Shown: positions 18,830-27,891, counted from the first letter of the stretch. The stretch is 64,000 bases of DNA from Hyalangium gracile (GCF_020103725.1 NZ_JAHXBG010000010.1:248001-312000); one strand, 5' to 3'. Translations and numbers: made by a program. Notes: generated from the sequence alone by a model not told the origin.

Positions 18830-19711
18830 ATGGAGGAAGCCCGAAGCGCAACGGACCGGCGACGCCGGGCCTGGCTTCCCTGGGCGCTTCTGGCGGGGGT
18901 CGTCGTGCTGGCGCTGGGCGGCGGGCTCATGGCCTCGCGGTCCATCTCTGCGCTGGTGGAGCACACCGCCCACCTCGAGCAGGTCGCGCTCGAGTCCGAG
19001 GCTCGGGTGGCGGAGCTCCAGCTGCTGCGCGCCAGCATGGAGCGCCGGCTGAAGCACCTGGATCAACGGCAGACGGGCACCTCGGCCCAGCGCGAAGCAG
19101 AGGCCCGCAAGGCCCGCGAGGCGGATGCTCAGCTCGTCCAGCGCGAGGCGGCGCGGAAGAAGCTGGAGGCGAAGCTGAAGGACGCCCTGGCCCAGGGAGA
19201 TGCCTGGCTCGACGCCTCCCGCCCCGAGGCCCTGCGCGTGGAGCTGTCCGAGCGGCTCCTCTTCGAGCCGGGCCAGTCCACGCTGACGGCCAGGGGCGTG
19301 GAGGAGCTCGGGAGGATCGGCGCGGTGCTGGCCTCGGTGGAGGGCCACGCGGTGCAGGTGGCCTCCCACACGGACGAGCTGCCCACCGCTGCCGGCCCGG
19401 GCACGGAGGGGACGAGCTGGGAGCTGTCCTCCGCGCGCGCCACCGCCGTCGTGCGCGCGCTGCTCGAGCGCCCCGCCCGCATCGCCCCGCAGCGGCTCAG
19501 CGCCGTGGGCCATGCCTCGTTCCGGCCCGAGGTCCCCACGGATTCGCCCCAGAACCGCCAGCGCAACCGGCGCGTGGCGCTGACGCTCGAGCCCATGCCG
19601 CTGCCGCCCGCGGCCCTGCTGGCGACGCTCGAGCCCACGCCTCCGCCGCTGGCGCCCGCGAAGTCGGCGCCCGCGAGTGGCAAGTCCTCCAAGAAGTCGG
19701 GCCGACGCTGA
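18830..19711 (+). CDS. OmpA/MotB-like protein with N-terminal membrane anchor and coiled coil
   Basis: 293 residues. One transmembrane helix (about 15-35) is followed by a charged coiled coil rich in Glu/Arg/Lys (about 45-130). An OmpA-type peptidoglycan-binding domain follows: LLFEPGQSTLT, VASHTDELP and the C-terminal NRQRNRRVAL signature, ending in a Pro/Lys tail. It is likely an inner-membrane-anchored periplasmic wall-binding protein. The protein at 35198-36130 has the same design and is a paralogue. It converges with the J-like gene 10 bases downstream. Confidence 0.82.
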   Translation: MEEARSATDRRRRAWLPWALLAGVVVLALGGGLMASRSISALVEHTAHLEQVALESEARVAELQLLRASMERRLKHLDQRQTGTSAQREAEARKAREADAQLVQREAARKKLEAKLKDALAQGDAWLDASRPEALRVELSERLLFEPGQSTLTARGVEELGRIGAVLASVEGHAVQVASHTDELPTAAGPGTEGTSWELSSARATAVVRALLERPARIAPQRLSAVGHASFRPEVPTDSPQNRQRNRRVALTLEPMPLPPAALLATLEPTPPPLAPAKSAPASGKSSKKSGRR

Positions 19712-19721
19712 GGCTCCCGCT

Positions 19722-20102
19722 TCAGTCCCGCCCCCCTCCGGAGCACGCACGGAGCGCTTCCTCCCAGCGCAGCCGGGCGCACCTCTCCTGGAATTGTGTC
19801 GCGAGCTCTTCGCGCTCACGGGCGACGAGCGCTGCCTCACGAGCCCTCTCGAGCACCGCGTCGAAGCGCCCGCGCGCCTCGTCCGCCAGCTTCCGCACAT
19901 CCACGGGACTGGCCAGGTACGCCACAGCCAACGCGCCGGGCCGGGAGAGCATCTCGTAGGCATCGCGCAAGCGCCGGAACCCCTCCGGGTCCTCATGAGG
20001 CGGGTGGCGGGCCAGTGCGGCGAAGTATGCGCGCTTGACGGCGGCCGGCTCCAACGTGGGTGCGAGTCCCAACACCGCGAACGGCTCATCGGGCTGCGTC
20101 AT
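19722..20102 (-). CDS. Short J-domain-like protein with HPP in place of HPD
   Basis: 126 residues. The first 60 or so match a J domain in layout: FAVLGLAP, VKRAYFAALARHPPHEDPEGF and RRLRDAYEMLS correspond to helices I-III and the loop between II and III. The invariant HPD tripeptide that stimulates Hsp70 ATPase reads HPP. The C-terminal half is a helical, charged segment. It is the last gene of the chaperone operon, with its ATG overlapping the stop of the upstream gene (ATGA). A co-chaperone role for the adjacent Hsp70 is inferred from position and fold, but the missing Asp makes the mode of action unclear. Confidence 0.75.
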   Translation of the reverse strand: MTQPDEPFAVLGLAPTLEPAAVKRAYFAALARHPPHEDPEGFRRLRDAYEMLSRPGALAVAYLASPVDVRKLADEARGRFDAVLERAREAALVAREREELATQFQERCARLRWEEALRACSGGGRD

Positions 20103-22132
20103 CTCGAGTTCTCCTCCTCCTCCTCCTTGAGGAGGTCCAACTGGGGCTCCTGTTCGCGGGCAATGCCCTGCCCGGGCGAGCGCTTCTTCCGGGCCTTTGC
20201 CTTCGCGCGCGGCGTGCGCTCGGTCGCAGCCTTGGTGGATGGCTTCTTCTTCCGCGCGGCCCGGCGCTTGGGCAGGCGCACGCCATGTTTGCGCGCCAGT
20301 TCCAGCGCCCGTTTCACACTGGGAGTCGGCGCGGAGGAAGGCTGCACCAGATGGGACGCCAAAAAGGCCGCCAACAAGGGGTGAAGATACTCACAAGGGG
20401 CGCCCGTTCTTCCTGCGGCCACCACCGCCTCGGCGAGCGCTTGCACATCGTTCGCACGTCGCTCCAGCCACCGCGCCATGACACGGCGGGCGAGCTCCTT
20501 CCGCTCGCCCACATCCAGCAACTGGAGCGTCTCGAGGTAGGCCGGGTCCCCGCCGTGAGCATCCAGGTACCGGGAGATGGCCTCCCACGCCTCGCTGTCC
20601 GAAGAGGCCTGGCGCACCGCCTCCCGCAGGAACTCGGCCCGGTAGGTCAGCACCCGGGAGCCGAAGCGGCGCCAGATGCGCAGGCCCTCGGCGCTCAGCC
20701 CCATCAAGGCTTCGAGCCGCTCGATCGGCGCGTCCGTGTCCATCAACATCCGCGCCGCATCGTCCAGGCTCCGCGCACCTTGCAGCATCCGCTCCAGCTT
20801 TTGTCTCGCCCCCTTGTCCCGGCTCCGCTCCAGCAGGATGGAGATGGCATCGCTCAGCACGGGCCGCAGCTCCTCGCCCGCGAGTTCCCAACTGGCATCG
20901 ACCCAGGACTCCACCAGCTCTGGCGCATGGGTGAAGGCCACGCACTCGACCAGCTCCGTGCGCTCGGAGGGGTGTGCCCGCCTCAGCCAGGCCAGCACGG
21001 CGGGCACCCCTGTCTCTATCAGCTGACGCAAGCCAGTCTGGAGCCACTCGGGCGCGCTCCTCGCCTCGGAGTCGTACGCGTCCCACGCCTGCACCGCCCG
21101 CGCCCAGAGGGCCGCGTCCGGCGCGAGGGCCAGCAGGGCCTGATAGAGGCGAAGCGCCCGCGGCAGGCCCGCTCCCGAGAAGCGCAGCTCCGACACGGCC
21201 CCCACTACCCAGAGCCGAGCCTCCGGCTGGAGCGCCGCGGCCTGGGCCAGGGCACACCAGGCCTCGGCCTCCTGGGCGCTGGAGATGCCCTCTGGTGGAA
21301 GCCTGGAGGTCACCACCCGCAGCGCCTGCAGCACCGGCTCGGACAGTTCCCGTGCGTCCCCGGCCTCCCGCGCCGCCCGGGCGAGCAGCACGGCGGGCTC
21401 CAGGAGCGAGGCGCTCCCCTGCCCATGCTCGGCCCGAAGCCACAGCTCCCGCGCCGCGAGCAGCCCCGCCTGTCGCCATGTCGCCCGAGCCACCTCCGCG
21501 GGCAGTTCCTTCCCCCAGGCCTCGACGCGGCTGGCGAAGCGGGGGAAGGGCTCGAGCGCATACAGGGCCAGGAGCGCCTCTTCCACTTCCTCCAAGGAGC
21601 GGGGCGGAGACAGGGAGACGTGCGTGCGAGCCGGCTCGACCCCCAGGCGCGCGTCCACCGGAGGCAGGCATGCAAGGGCCGGGGCAACGCTCCTTGGCTC
21701 AGGAGTGCCCTGGCTGGAGACCCAGGCCTCCATGGCCACGGCCAGCCTGGGCGCGTGCTCCCGCGCGGTGGGAGCCAGGGGCTGCCACAGGCGCTCCGCG
21801 CGCGCCCACTCGCGCGCGCGGCTCGCGGCCCACAGCAGCGACCAGTAGGTGGCGCGGGCCTCCTCGGGTTCCACGCCTTGCTCCACGAGTCTGGGCTCGA
21901 CATCCGCGCGCGCGGCCAGGGTCGCCAGTGCGCCCCAGGCACCGCGACGGTGCAGCTCCTGAACGGCCTGCCGGAACAGCTCCGCACCGCGAGGCAGCAG
22001 CTGCTCCCGCTGCGACGGGGGCAACCGAAGCAGCGCGGGCAGTCCCGCTTCGAGCTCTCCCCTGGTCAGATACTTCCGGGCATCCTCCAGCCAGCGGCGG
22101 TGCTGGCGCTCCTCTCCCTCTTGCCTGGCCAT
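20099..22132 (-). CDS. Large alpha-helical protein of unknown function in the Hsp70 operon
   Basis: 677 residues with no signal peptide or membrane segment. Almost the whole length is Leu/Ala/Glu-rich helix, suggesting an alpha-solenoid scaffold. The last 70 residues are very rich in Lys/Arg (AARKKKPSTKAA, KAKARKKRSPG) and then acidic (KEEEEEN). I do not recognise the family. It starts three bases after the Hsp70 stop and overlaps the J-like gene by four, so it is almost certainly made together with the chaperone. A role as client adaptor or substrate is inferred from context only. Confidence 0.8.
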   Translation of the reverse strand: MARQEGEERQHRRWLEDARKYLTRGELEAGLPALLRLPPSQREQLLPRGAELFRQAVQELHRRGAWGALATLAARADVEPRLVEQGVEPEEARATYWSLLWAASRAREWARAERLWQPLAPTAREHAPRLAVAMEAWVSSQGTPEPRSVAPALACLPPVDARLGVEPARTHVSLSPPRSLEEVEEALLALYALEPFPRFASRVEAWGKELPAEVARATWRQAGLLAARELWLRAEHGQGSASLLEPAVLLARAAREAGDARELSEPVLQALRVVTSRLPPEGISSAQEAEAWCALAQAAALQPEARLWVVGAVSELRFSGAGLPRALRLYQALLALAPDAALWARAVQAWDAYDSEARSAPEWLQTGLRQLIETGVPAVLAWLRRAHPSERTELVECVAFTHAPELVESWVDASWELAGEELRPVLSDAISILLERSRDKGARQKLERMLQGARSLDDAARMLMDTDAPIERLEALMGLSAEGLRIWRRFGSRVLTYRAEFLREAVRQASSDSEAWEAISRYLDAHGGDPAYLETLQLLDVGERKELARRVMARWLERRANDVQALAEAVVAAGRTGAPCEYLHPLLAAFLASHLVQPSSAPTPSVKRALELARKHGVRLPKRRAARKKKPSTKAATERTPRAKAKARKKRSPGQGIAREQEPQLDLLKEEEEENSR

Positions 22133-22135
22133 GGC

Positions 22136-23809
22136 TCACGGCTCCTGGTGCCGCGGCTCATGTTCGAGGAAGAAGTCCAGCAACGCCTCCTCGGCGCGCT
22201 CACGCCCTGCCCCTTCCGCCGCGGCATACCGCTCGAGCAGTCGCTCCAGCTCCGCCTTCGGCCCGACGGGGAGGCGCTCCAGCAGGGCGCGCCCCTTGCG
22301 TGCCACCACGGTCTGCGCCGCCTGGGCCTGGGTGGCCCTGCCCGCGTCCGCCAGGGAGAGCGCCACCGTCTTGGCATTCGCCGTGCCGGGCTGGCTGACG
22401 GAGACCTTCACCACCCCGTTGAGGTCATAGGCAAACTCCACCCGTACCGGTGAGTTCGCGGGCCGTGGCTCCAGCGGGAAGTCAAAGGCCCCCACCCGCG
22501 TGTTCTCCGACACCCGAGGCGCCTCGCCCTGAAACACCTCCACGTTGAGACGCTCCTGCTCGGGCAGCAGGGTGTAGAACTCATCCACTCTCACGGCCGG
22601 CAGCGGCGTGTTGCGGCGGATGACGGGAGCGAAGGTCTCCGGCTCCGCGCGCAGGGCATCGTCCTCGCCGACGACGCGCACTCCCAGGCTGTGGGAGGCG
22701 ACGTCCACCAGGATGCGCTCCACCGGCTCGCCACTGAGCAGCCCTGCCTGGATGGCAGCGCCCAGCCCCACCGCCAGATCCGGATCCACCTCCTCGTGGA
22801 TGTCCGCCCCGAACAGCTCCTCCAGCATCTCGCGTACCCGCGGAATCCGGGTCGAGCCCCCCACCAGACATACCCGCGACAGGGACTGCCCCTCGAGCCG
22901 TGCTTCCTGGAGCGCCTGGCGAGCCAGCACCATCGTGGACTCGAGCAGCGGCTCGATCAGGGACTCGAAGTCGCGCCGCCGCACCTCCAGCTCGAGATGG
23001 ACGGGCCTGCCCCGAGCGTGGGTGAGGAACTCCTCGCGCACGTGCACCAGGACGTCCGACGAGAGGCGGATCTTCGTCTCCTCGGCCAGCCGGCGCAGGC
23101 GCGCCATGGCGCGGAGGTCCTCGCGGGGATCCACGCCCTGGCCCCGCGCGAGCTCCTCGAGGAAGCGCTGCACCAGCCTGTCGTCGAAGTCATCGCCTCC
23201 CAGGTGGGTGTTGCCCGCGGTGGCGCGCACCTCGCGCACGCCTTGGAACACCTCGAGCACCGACACATCGAAGGTGCCACCCCCCAGGTCGTAGATGAGG
23301 AGGATCTCGGGCTGGGCTCCGCCCGCGTCCTCCGGGGCGAGCACCCGGTCATATACGAGCGAGGCGCTGGTGGGCTCGTTGAGCAGCCGTAGCACGTGGA
23401 GCCCCGCGAGCTCGCCAGCCTCGAGGGTCGCTCGGCGCTGGGCATCGTCGAAGTAGGCCGGCACGGTGATGACGACATCTCTCACGGCAAGGCCCGTCGC
23501 CTTCTCGGCGCCGCGCTTGAGCGCGGACAGGATATCGGCGGAGACCTGCTCGGGAGACAGCTCACGTCCGGCGAGCAGGTAGCGGTGAGCCGTCCCCATC
23601 CTGCGCTTCACCGAGCGAACGCACCGCTCGGGGCTCTGCAATTCGAGGTTGCGCGCCTGACGCCCCACCACGGGGCCATCGTCCGTGTAGAGCACCACCG
23701 AGGGGACGATGGGGCTGCCATCGATGGGTAGCGCCACCGGACGACCATCGACGAGGTGCGAGATGACCGAGTTGGTCGTGCCGAGATCGATGCCGAAGGA
23801 GTGATTCAT
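22136..23809 (-). CDS. Hsp70 family chaperone (operon-encoded, shortened)
   Basis: 557 residues. ATPase signatures are intact: GIDLGTTNSVIS near the N-terminus, IYDLGGGTFDVSVLEVF near 170-186 and VCLVGGSTRIPRV near 309-321. The C-terminal lid is short, as in HscC-like and other specialised Hsp70s, and ends in acidic EHEPRHQEP. The gene overlaps the GrpE-like gene by four bases (ATGA) and is followed after three bases by the helical partner. It forms the core of a self-contained chaperone cassette and is distinct from the Hsp70 at 6086-7903. Confidence 0.93.
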   Translation of the reverse strand: MNHSFGIDLGTTNSVISHLVDGRPVALPIDGSPIVPSVVLYTDDGPVVGRQARNLELQSPERCVRSVKRRMGTAHRYLLAGRELSPEQVSADILSALKRGAEKATGLAVRDVVITVPAYFDDAQRRATLEAGELAGLHVLRLLNEPTSASLVYDRVLAPEDAGGAQPEILLIYDLGGGTFDVSVLEVFQGVREVRATAGNTHLGGDDFDDRLVQRFLEELARGQGVDPREDLRAMARLRRLAEETKIRLSSDVLVHVREEFLTHARGRPVHLELEVRRRDFESLIEPLLESTMVLARQALQEARLEGQSLSRVCLVGGSTRIPRVREMLEELFGADIHEEVDPDLAVGLGAAIQAGLLSGEPVERILVDVASHSLGVRVVGEDDALRAEPETFAPVIRRNTPLPAVRVDEFYTLLPEQERLNVEVFQGEAPRVSENTRVGAFDFPLEPRPANSPVRVEFAYDLNGVVKVSVSQPGTANAKTVALSLADAGRATQAQAAQTVVARKGRALLERLPVGPKAELERLLERYAAAEGAGRERAEEALLDFFLEHEPRHQEP

Positions 23810-24372
23810 GCGTGGTTCCTCACTGTGATGGCCTCGCCCTCGCGCACGAGGTGCTCACCTCGCAGCACCGCGGCGCGGACGACGCGGACGACAGCCCCGT
23901 CGGCGAGATCGGAATGGGGCTGGGTGCCCACGACACGGAACACGCGTCCGTCGGGCGGGTGCCCCAGCGGGACCAGGCGCGTGAGCCCCCGGAGCGCCAG
24001 GAAGCGCTCGAGCCGAGACGCCACCCCCGCCAGGCCAGGCGCCAAGGCGGAGTCCGCCACGCGAACGGCCTCGTCGAGCAGGTCCATCGCGTCCAGCAGC
24101 TCATCCCAGCCAGCTTCGGCCTTCGAATCCTGGCCGGGCCTGGCGCTCTCGAGCGAGGACAGCGAGCCCCTCAGCTCCGCAAGCCCTCCCTCGAGCTTGC
24201 GGTCCAGGTCCTCGGCCTGAAGGCTCAGGCGAGCCAGGACGCGAGCGGACTTCTGGGTGGCATCGAGCAACGCGCCAGCCCAGGCGGGAGGGCCGTCCGA
24301 GGCACTCCTCTCCCCAGGGAGCTCAGGCACTTGCGAACGTGCCGTGAAGAGACGACGCAACCAGGAAACCAT
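23806..24372 (-). CDS. Divergent GrpE-like nucleotide exchange factor
   Basis: 188 residues from the ATG at 24370-24372 (GAGG ribosome site; a GTG five codons upstream is possible). The helical middle (AGALLDATQKSARVLARL to about residue 85) and the helix bundle around DAMDLLDEAVRVADSAL lead into a C-terminal beta domain, PPDGRVFRVVGT...GAVVRVVRAAVLRGEHLVREGEA. This mirrors the end of GrpE (..G.V..V...GY...RVLRPA.V.V). Overall similarity is weak, so the call rests on layout and on being the first gene of an Hsp70 operon. It is overlapped by the Hsp70 start. Confidence 0.7.
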   Translation of the reverse strand: MVSWLRRLFTARSQVPELPGERSASDGPPAWAGALLDATQKSARVLARLSLQAEDLDRKLEGGLAELRGSLSSLESARPGQDSKAEAGWDELLDAMDLLDEAVRVADSALAPGLAGVASRLERFLALRGLTRLVPLGHPPDGRVFRVVGTQPHSDLADGAVVRVVRAAVLRGEHLVREGEAITVRNHA

Positions 24373-24515
24373 GCCTGCCTCTACCACGGCAGGACGGTCA
24401 GAGCCAACCCATTACGTAGGCTGTCCTGTCGCCAACCTACGTCACCCATCGGGTAGGGCCACGCCCCTGCTGTCGAGGAGGTGTAAAGGAGGGCGCTCCC
24501 ACATGTCCGGCGGAC

Positions 24516-25763
24516 TCAGCCGCTCAGCGGCTTCACCTCGTCGGTGTTGGCGATGCGGCGCAGCTCCGGAAAGAGCCACGCCCAGAGCGCCACCACGACG
24601 CACGTGCCCACCCCGCCCACCACCACCGAGGGCACCACGCCGAACCACTCGGCGGTGAGGCCCGACTCGAACTCGCCCAGCTCGTTGGAGGCGCCGATGA
24701 ACACCATGTTCACCGCGCTCACCCGGCCGCGCATCTCCGGCGGGGTGGCCAGCTGCACCAGCGTCTGCCGGATGACCACGCTCACCATGTCCGCGGCGCC
24801 CAGCACCACCAGGGCGCCCACGGACAGCGCCAGGTTGCGCGACACTCCGAACACCATCGTCGCCACTCCGAAGAGCGCCACGCATGCCAGCATCAGCACC
24901 CCCGCGTTGCGCTTGAGCGGGAAGATGGCCAGAGACAGCGCGATCAGCGCCGCCCCTATCGCCGGCGCGCTGCGCAGCAGGCCCAGCCCCCACGGCCCGG
25001 TGTGGAGGATGTCCTGGGCATAGATGGGCAAGAGCGCCGTCGCGCCGCCCAGCAGCACCGCGAACAGATCCAACGAGATGGCGCCCAGCACCACCTTCTG
25101 CCTCCGCACGTACCGCAGGCCCGCCAGCAGCCGCTGCCAGGACGTCGCCGCCTGCTCCATGCGCCCGGTGCGCACCCGCATCAGCGCCAGCATCACGAAG
25201 GCCCCCGCCATCATGAAGGCGCAGATGAGGTAGACCGCCGCCGCGTGCAGGGCGTCATAGAGCAGGCCGCCCACCGTGGGCCCCACGATGGTGCCTATCT
25301 GGAACACCCCCGAGTTCCACGCCACGGCGCTCGACAGGTGCCGCGCGGGCACCAGGTGCGCCACGAGCGACTGGCCCGCCGGGCCCGCGAAGGCACGCGC
25401 GGTGCCCAGCAGCGCCAGCACCCCATAGTACGGCCACGTCTGCGTCACTCCCGACCGCGCCAGCCCGAAGAGCAGCAGCGCCCCCGTCACCATGGTGGCG
25501 TAGCAGCACATGAGCACCCGGCGCCGGTCATGCCGATCCGCGGTGTCTCCCGTCACGAGCGACAACAGAATGATGGGTAGGAACTGTGCGAGCCCCACGT
25601 ACCCCAGGTCCCTGGGCCGGTGGGTGAGGCCGTAGATGTGGAGGCCCACCGCCACCGACTGCATCGCCACCCCGAGTGTCATGAAGAGGCGGGCGCCCTG
25701 GTAGAGACGGAAGTCGCGGTGCGCGAAGGCGGAGCGGGTGGAAGCCGCGGACTCACGGTCCAT
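24516..25763 (-). CDS. MFS transporter (EntS-like exporter family)
   Basis: 415 residues from the ATG at 25761-25763; a GGAGG lies very close upstream, and a GTG at 25796 is the alternative start. About twelve hydrophobic helices are present. The loop GDTADRHDRRRVLMCCY after helix 2 is the MFS motif A region, and PPEMRGRVSAVNMVF is typical of the EntS/MFS_3 group. Export of a small metabolite or siderophore is inferred; no biosynthetic gene is adjacent. It is divergent from the first of two paralogous secreted proteins. Confidence 0.9.
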   Translation of the reverse strand: MDRESAASTRSAFAHRDFRLYQGARLFMTLGVAMQSVAVGLHIYGLTHRPRDLGYVGLAQFLPIILLSLVTGDTADRHDRRRVLMCCYATMVTGALLLFGLARSGVTQTWPYYGVLALLGTARAFAGPAGQSLVAHLVPARHLSSAVAWNSGVFQIGTIVGPTVGGLLYDALHAAAVYLICAFMMAGAFVMLALMRVRTGRMEQAATSWQRLLAGLRYVRRQKVVLGAISLDLFAVLLGGATALLPIYAQDILHTGPWGLGLLRSAPAIGAALIALSLAIFPLKRNAGVLMLACVALFGVATMVFGVSRNLALSVGALVVLGAADMVSVVIRQTLVQLATPPEMRGRVSAVNMVFIGASNELGEFESGLTAEWFGVVPSVVVGGVGTCVVVALWAWLFPELRRIANTDEVKPLSG

Positions 25764-25916
25764 GGCCTCCACATACCTGTGTGCAGTGCACGTCACCAGC
25801 GCCGGGCGCAGGCTTGCTTGCTTCCAGGGATTTGCGTTTTAAATAGATTCGAGCAGGCCCTCGTCCATGCGTCTGGCCGAACCATGGCGGCCCCCACCTG
25901 CCCCAGGAGCTGGACC

Positions 25917-26771
25917 GTGTCGTCCATCCGCAACCTGCTGTGCGCCACGCTCGCCGTGGGCGTGCTGCTCTCGGCCCCCCAGGCCGAGGCCCGCTTCGGC
26001 AAGCGCTCCGACTCGAACGAGTCCTCCAAGAGCAACAAGACCCACGACGCCTCGGCGGTGGGTGATGATGATGACGACGACGATGATGCGCCTCGCCGCC
26101 GCCGCCGCTCGTCCGGAGCCTCCGCGGGCTCGCTCCTGGTGGACCTGCTCTTCGCCGTCTTCGTCGACGTGCGCCCCACGGCCTATGTGGCGCCGCCGCC
26201 GCCCGTCGAGTCGGTGTCCTCGGGCGAGGTACGGGCCTCGTCCTCGCGGCCCTCGCCGCTCAACGTCCGGCTCGGCGTGGACGGCGCGGCCTTGAACACC
26301 GCCGCCGGTGTGGGTGCCTTCCTGGGCATCGAGGGCGAGCGGGTCGGCATCGACGGGCGCGCGCTGGCGCTCGTGATGCCCACGGATGACGGGACGGAGG
26401 GCACCGACAGCATCACGCTGCTGAACGCACACCTCACCTACTCCCTGGTCTCCCAGGAGCGGGTGCGCCTGCGCGTCGAGGGCGGCATCAGCAGCGCGCA
26501 CGCGCCGGACGTCGTCATGCTGGGGCCGAGCTTCGCGCTCTCCCTGGACGCGTGCCTGGCGGGGAACCTGGATCTCGAGCTGCGCGCGCAGGCCACTCCG
26601 TACCCCTACGTTCAGCTCGACGGGCAGGCCGGCCTGGCGGTGCACCTGAACGCCTTCGTGCTGCGCGGCGGGTGGCGGGCCGTCTACCTGAACGACAACG
26701 GCTGGGCGGACGACGTGGAGCACGAGGACACCTTCGGCGGTCCGTACGTCGGCCTCGGCTTCGCGTTCTGA
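25917..26771 (+). CDS. Secreted protein of unknown function, tandem paralogue 1
   Basis: 284 residues from the GTG at 25917. That start is chosen because the block CAGGAGCTGGACCGTGT is identical in front of the next gene, whose start it also fixes; an ATG at 25884 is also in frame. A signal peptide ends near PQAEA, followed by RFGKRSDS, an Asp run, an Arg run and a Pro/Val-rich linker (to about residue 105). A C-terminal domain, predicted beta-rich, ends in GLGFAF like an outer-membrane barrel. Conserved pieces shared with its neighbour include GIDGRALALVM.TDDGT.GTD, LRVEGG and the C-terminal GGPYVGLG. Confidence 0.75.
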   Translation: MSSIRNLLCATLAVGVLLSAPQAEARFGKRSDSNESSKSNKTHDASAVGDDDDDDDDAPRRRRRSSGASAGSLLVDLLFAVFVDVRPTAYVAPPPPVESVSSGEVRASSSRPSPLNVRLGVDGAALNTAAGVGAFLGIEGERVGIDGRALALVMPTDDGTEGTDSITLLNAHLTYSLVSQERVRLRVEGGISSAHAPDVVMLGPSFALSLDACLAGNLDLELRAQATPYPYVQLDGQAGLAVHLNAFVLRGGWRAVYLNDNGWADDVEHEDTFGGPYVGLGFAF

Positions 26772-26886
26772 GGCCTCGAGCCCAGGCCGCGCTCCAGCTC
26801 GGGTGATCCGCGGTTGAATTTCCGGGGCAGGCAGCCGTCCAAGCCTGCAATCGCCGCAAGGGCCACCCCCGCTCAGGAGCTGGACC

Positions 26887-27831
26887 GTGTTCGACCTCAA
26901 GAACCTGCTGTCCGCCGCGCTCGTCGCAAGCCTGTTCTTCTCCGCCTCGGCCGCCGAGGCCCGCTTCGGCAAGAGCTCCAGCTCGAGCGACTCCGAGAAG
27001 AAGGAGAAGAAGAAGGACAAGGAGGACCGGGACGACTCCTCCTCCCGCCGCGTCCACGACGCCTCCCCCGTCCGCACCCATGATGCCTCGCCGGTGGGCA
27101 GCAGCCGTCCCAGGCCCCCGCCGCCTCCCCCGCGTGAGCGCGTCGTCGTCGTCGAGCCCGCTCCGACCTACTACGTCGAGCCCGCTCCGACCTACTACGT
27201 CGAGCCTGCTCCGACCTACTACGTAGCACCGGCGCCTCCGCCGACCTCCTACGCCGAGCCTGCGCAGGTGGTGCAGCCTCTCCCCGAGCCTGCCCCCGCT
27301 CGCAAGGACTCCGTCTACAGCCCGCTGCGCCTGGGCCTCGAGAGTGGCCCCACGGGCGGGGGCTCCCGAACCCACCTGTCCCTCGCCCTCGAGGGAGATC
27401 GGCTGGGCCTGGACGGACGCATCACCGGCCTGGTGCTGGGGACCGATGACGGCTCCGCGGGCACGGACACCATCGCCGCCGCGAGCGTGCACCTCACCTA
27501 CGCCATCGTCACGGAGGACCGGATTCGCGTGCGAGTGGAGGGCGGCTTCACCTATGCGGAGGCCCCGGAGCTGAAGGTCTTCGGCCCCAGCATGGGCTCC
27601 TCGTTCGAGGGACGGCTCACGCCCCACCTGGACTTCGAGCTGCGCCTGCAGGCCACGCCCTTCCCGTACCTGCAGGTGGACACGCAGGCGGCGCTGGCCG
27701 TCAAGTTCCACCCCTTCGCCCTGCGCGCCGGCTGGCGGACGCTCCTGATGGACGACGCCGGCCTGGTGGACGGCGAGGTGCATCGGGACGTCTTCCACGG
27801 CCCCTTCATCGGCCTGGGCCTCTTCCTCTGA
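26887..27831 (+). CDS. Secreted protein of unknown function, tandem paralogue 2
   Basis: 314 residues from the GTG at 26887, with AGGAG seven bases upstream. A signal peptide (SASAAEA) is followed by RFGKSSSSS, a Lys/Glu/Asp-rich stretch and a Pro-rich linker with three EPAPTYYV repeats. A C-terminal beta-rich domain (about 165-314) is homologous to that of the preceding gene and ends in GLGLFL. The pair arose by duplication. The proteins are likely exported and possibly outer-membrane associated. Function unknown; I do not recognise a named family. Confidence 0.75.
   Translation: MFDLKNLLSAALVASLFFSASAAEARFGKSSSSSDSEKKEKKKDKEDRDDSSSRRVHDASPVRTHDASPVGSSRPRPPPPPPRERVVVVEPAPTYYVEPAPTYYVEPAPTYYVAPAPPPTSYAEPAQVVQPLPEPAPARKDSVYSPLRLGLESGPTGGGSRTHLSLALEGDRLGLDGRITGLVLGTDDGSAGTDTIAAASVHLTYAIVTEDRIRVRVEGGFTYAEAPELKVFGPSMGSSFEGRLTPHLDFELRLQATPFPYLQVDTQAALAVKFHPFALRAGWRTLLMDDAGLVDGEVHRDVFHGPFIGLGLFL
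27154..27225 (+). repeat. Three 24-bp in-frame repeats (EPAPTYYV)
   Basis: Three consecutive 24-bp units at 27154, 27178 and 27202; the first two are identical and the third differs at two bases. They encode the Pro/Tyr repeat in the linker of tandem paralogue 2. The unit is absent from paralogue 1, so it expanded after the duplication. Confidence 0.9.
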
Positions 27832-27853
27832 TTCCGAGCGCCAGCGCGGCCAC

Positions 27854-27878
27854 GGCCCCTCTCGCTCCGAGAGGGGCC
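27854..27878. terminator. Bidirectional terminator hairpin between convergent genes
   Basis: A perfect 10-bp stem (GGCCCCTCTC/GAGAGGGGCC) with a five-base loop sits 22 bases after the secreted-protein gene and 13 bases from the end of the convergent nucleotidyltransferase gene. There is no U-run on either side, so it may work as a hairpin barrier rather than a classical terminator. Confidence 0.6.
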
Positions 27879-27891
27879 AGGGCCTGGGGAC

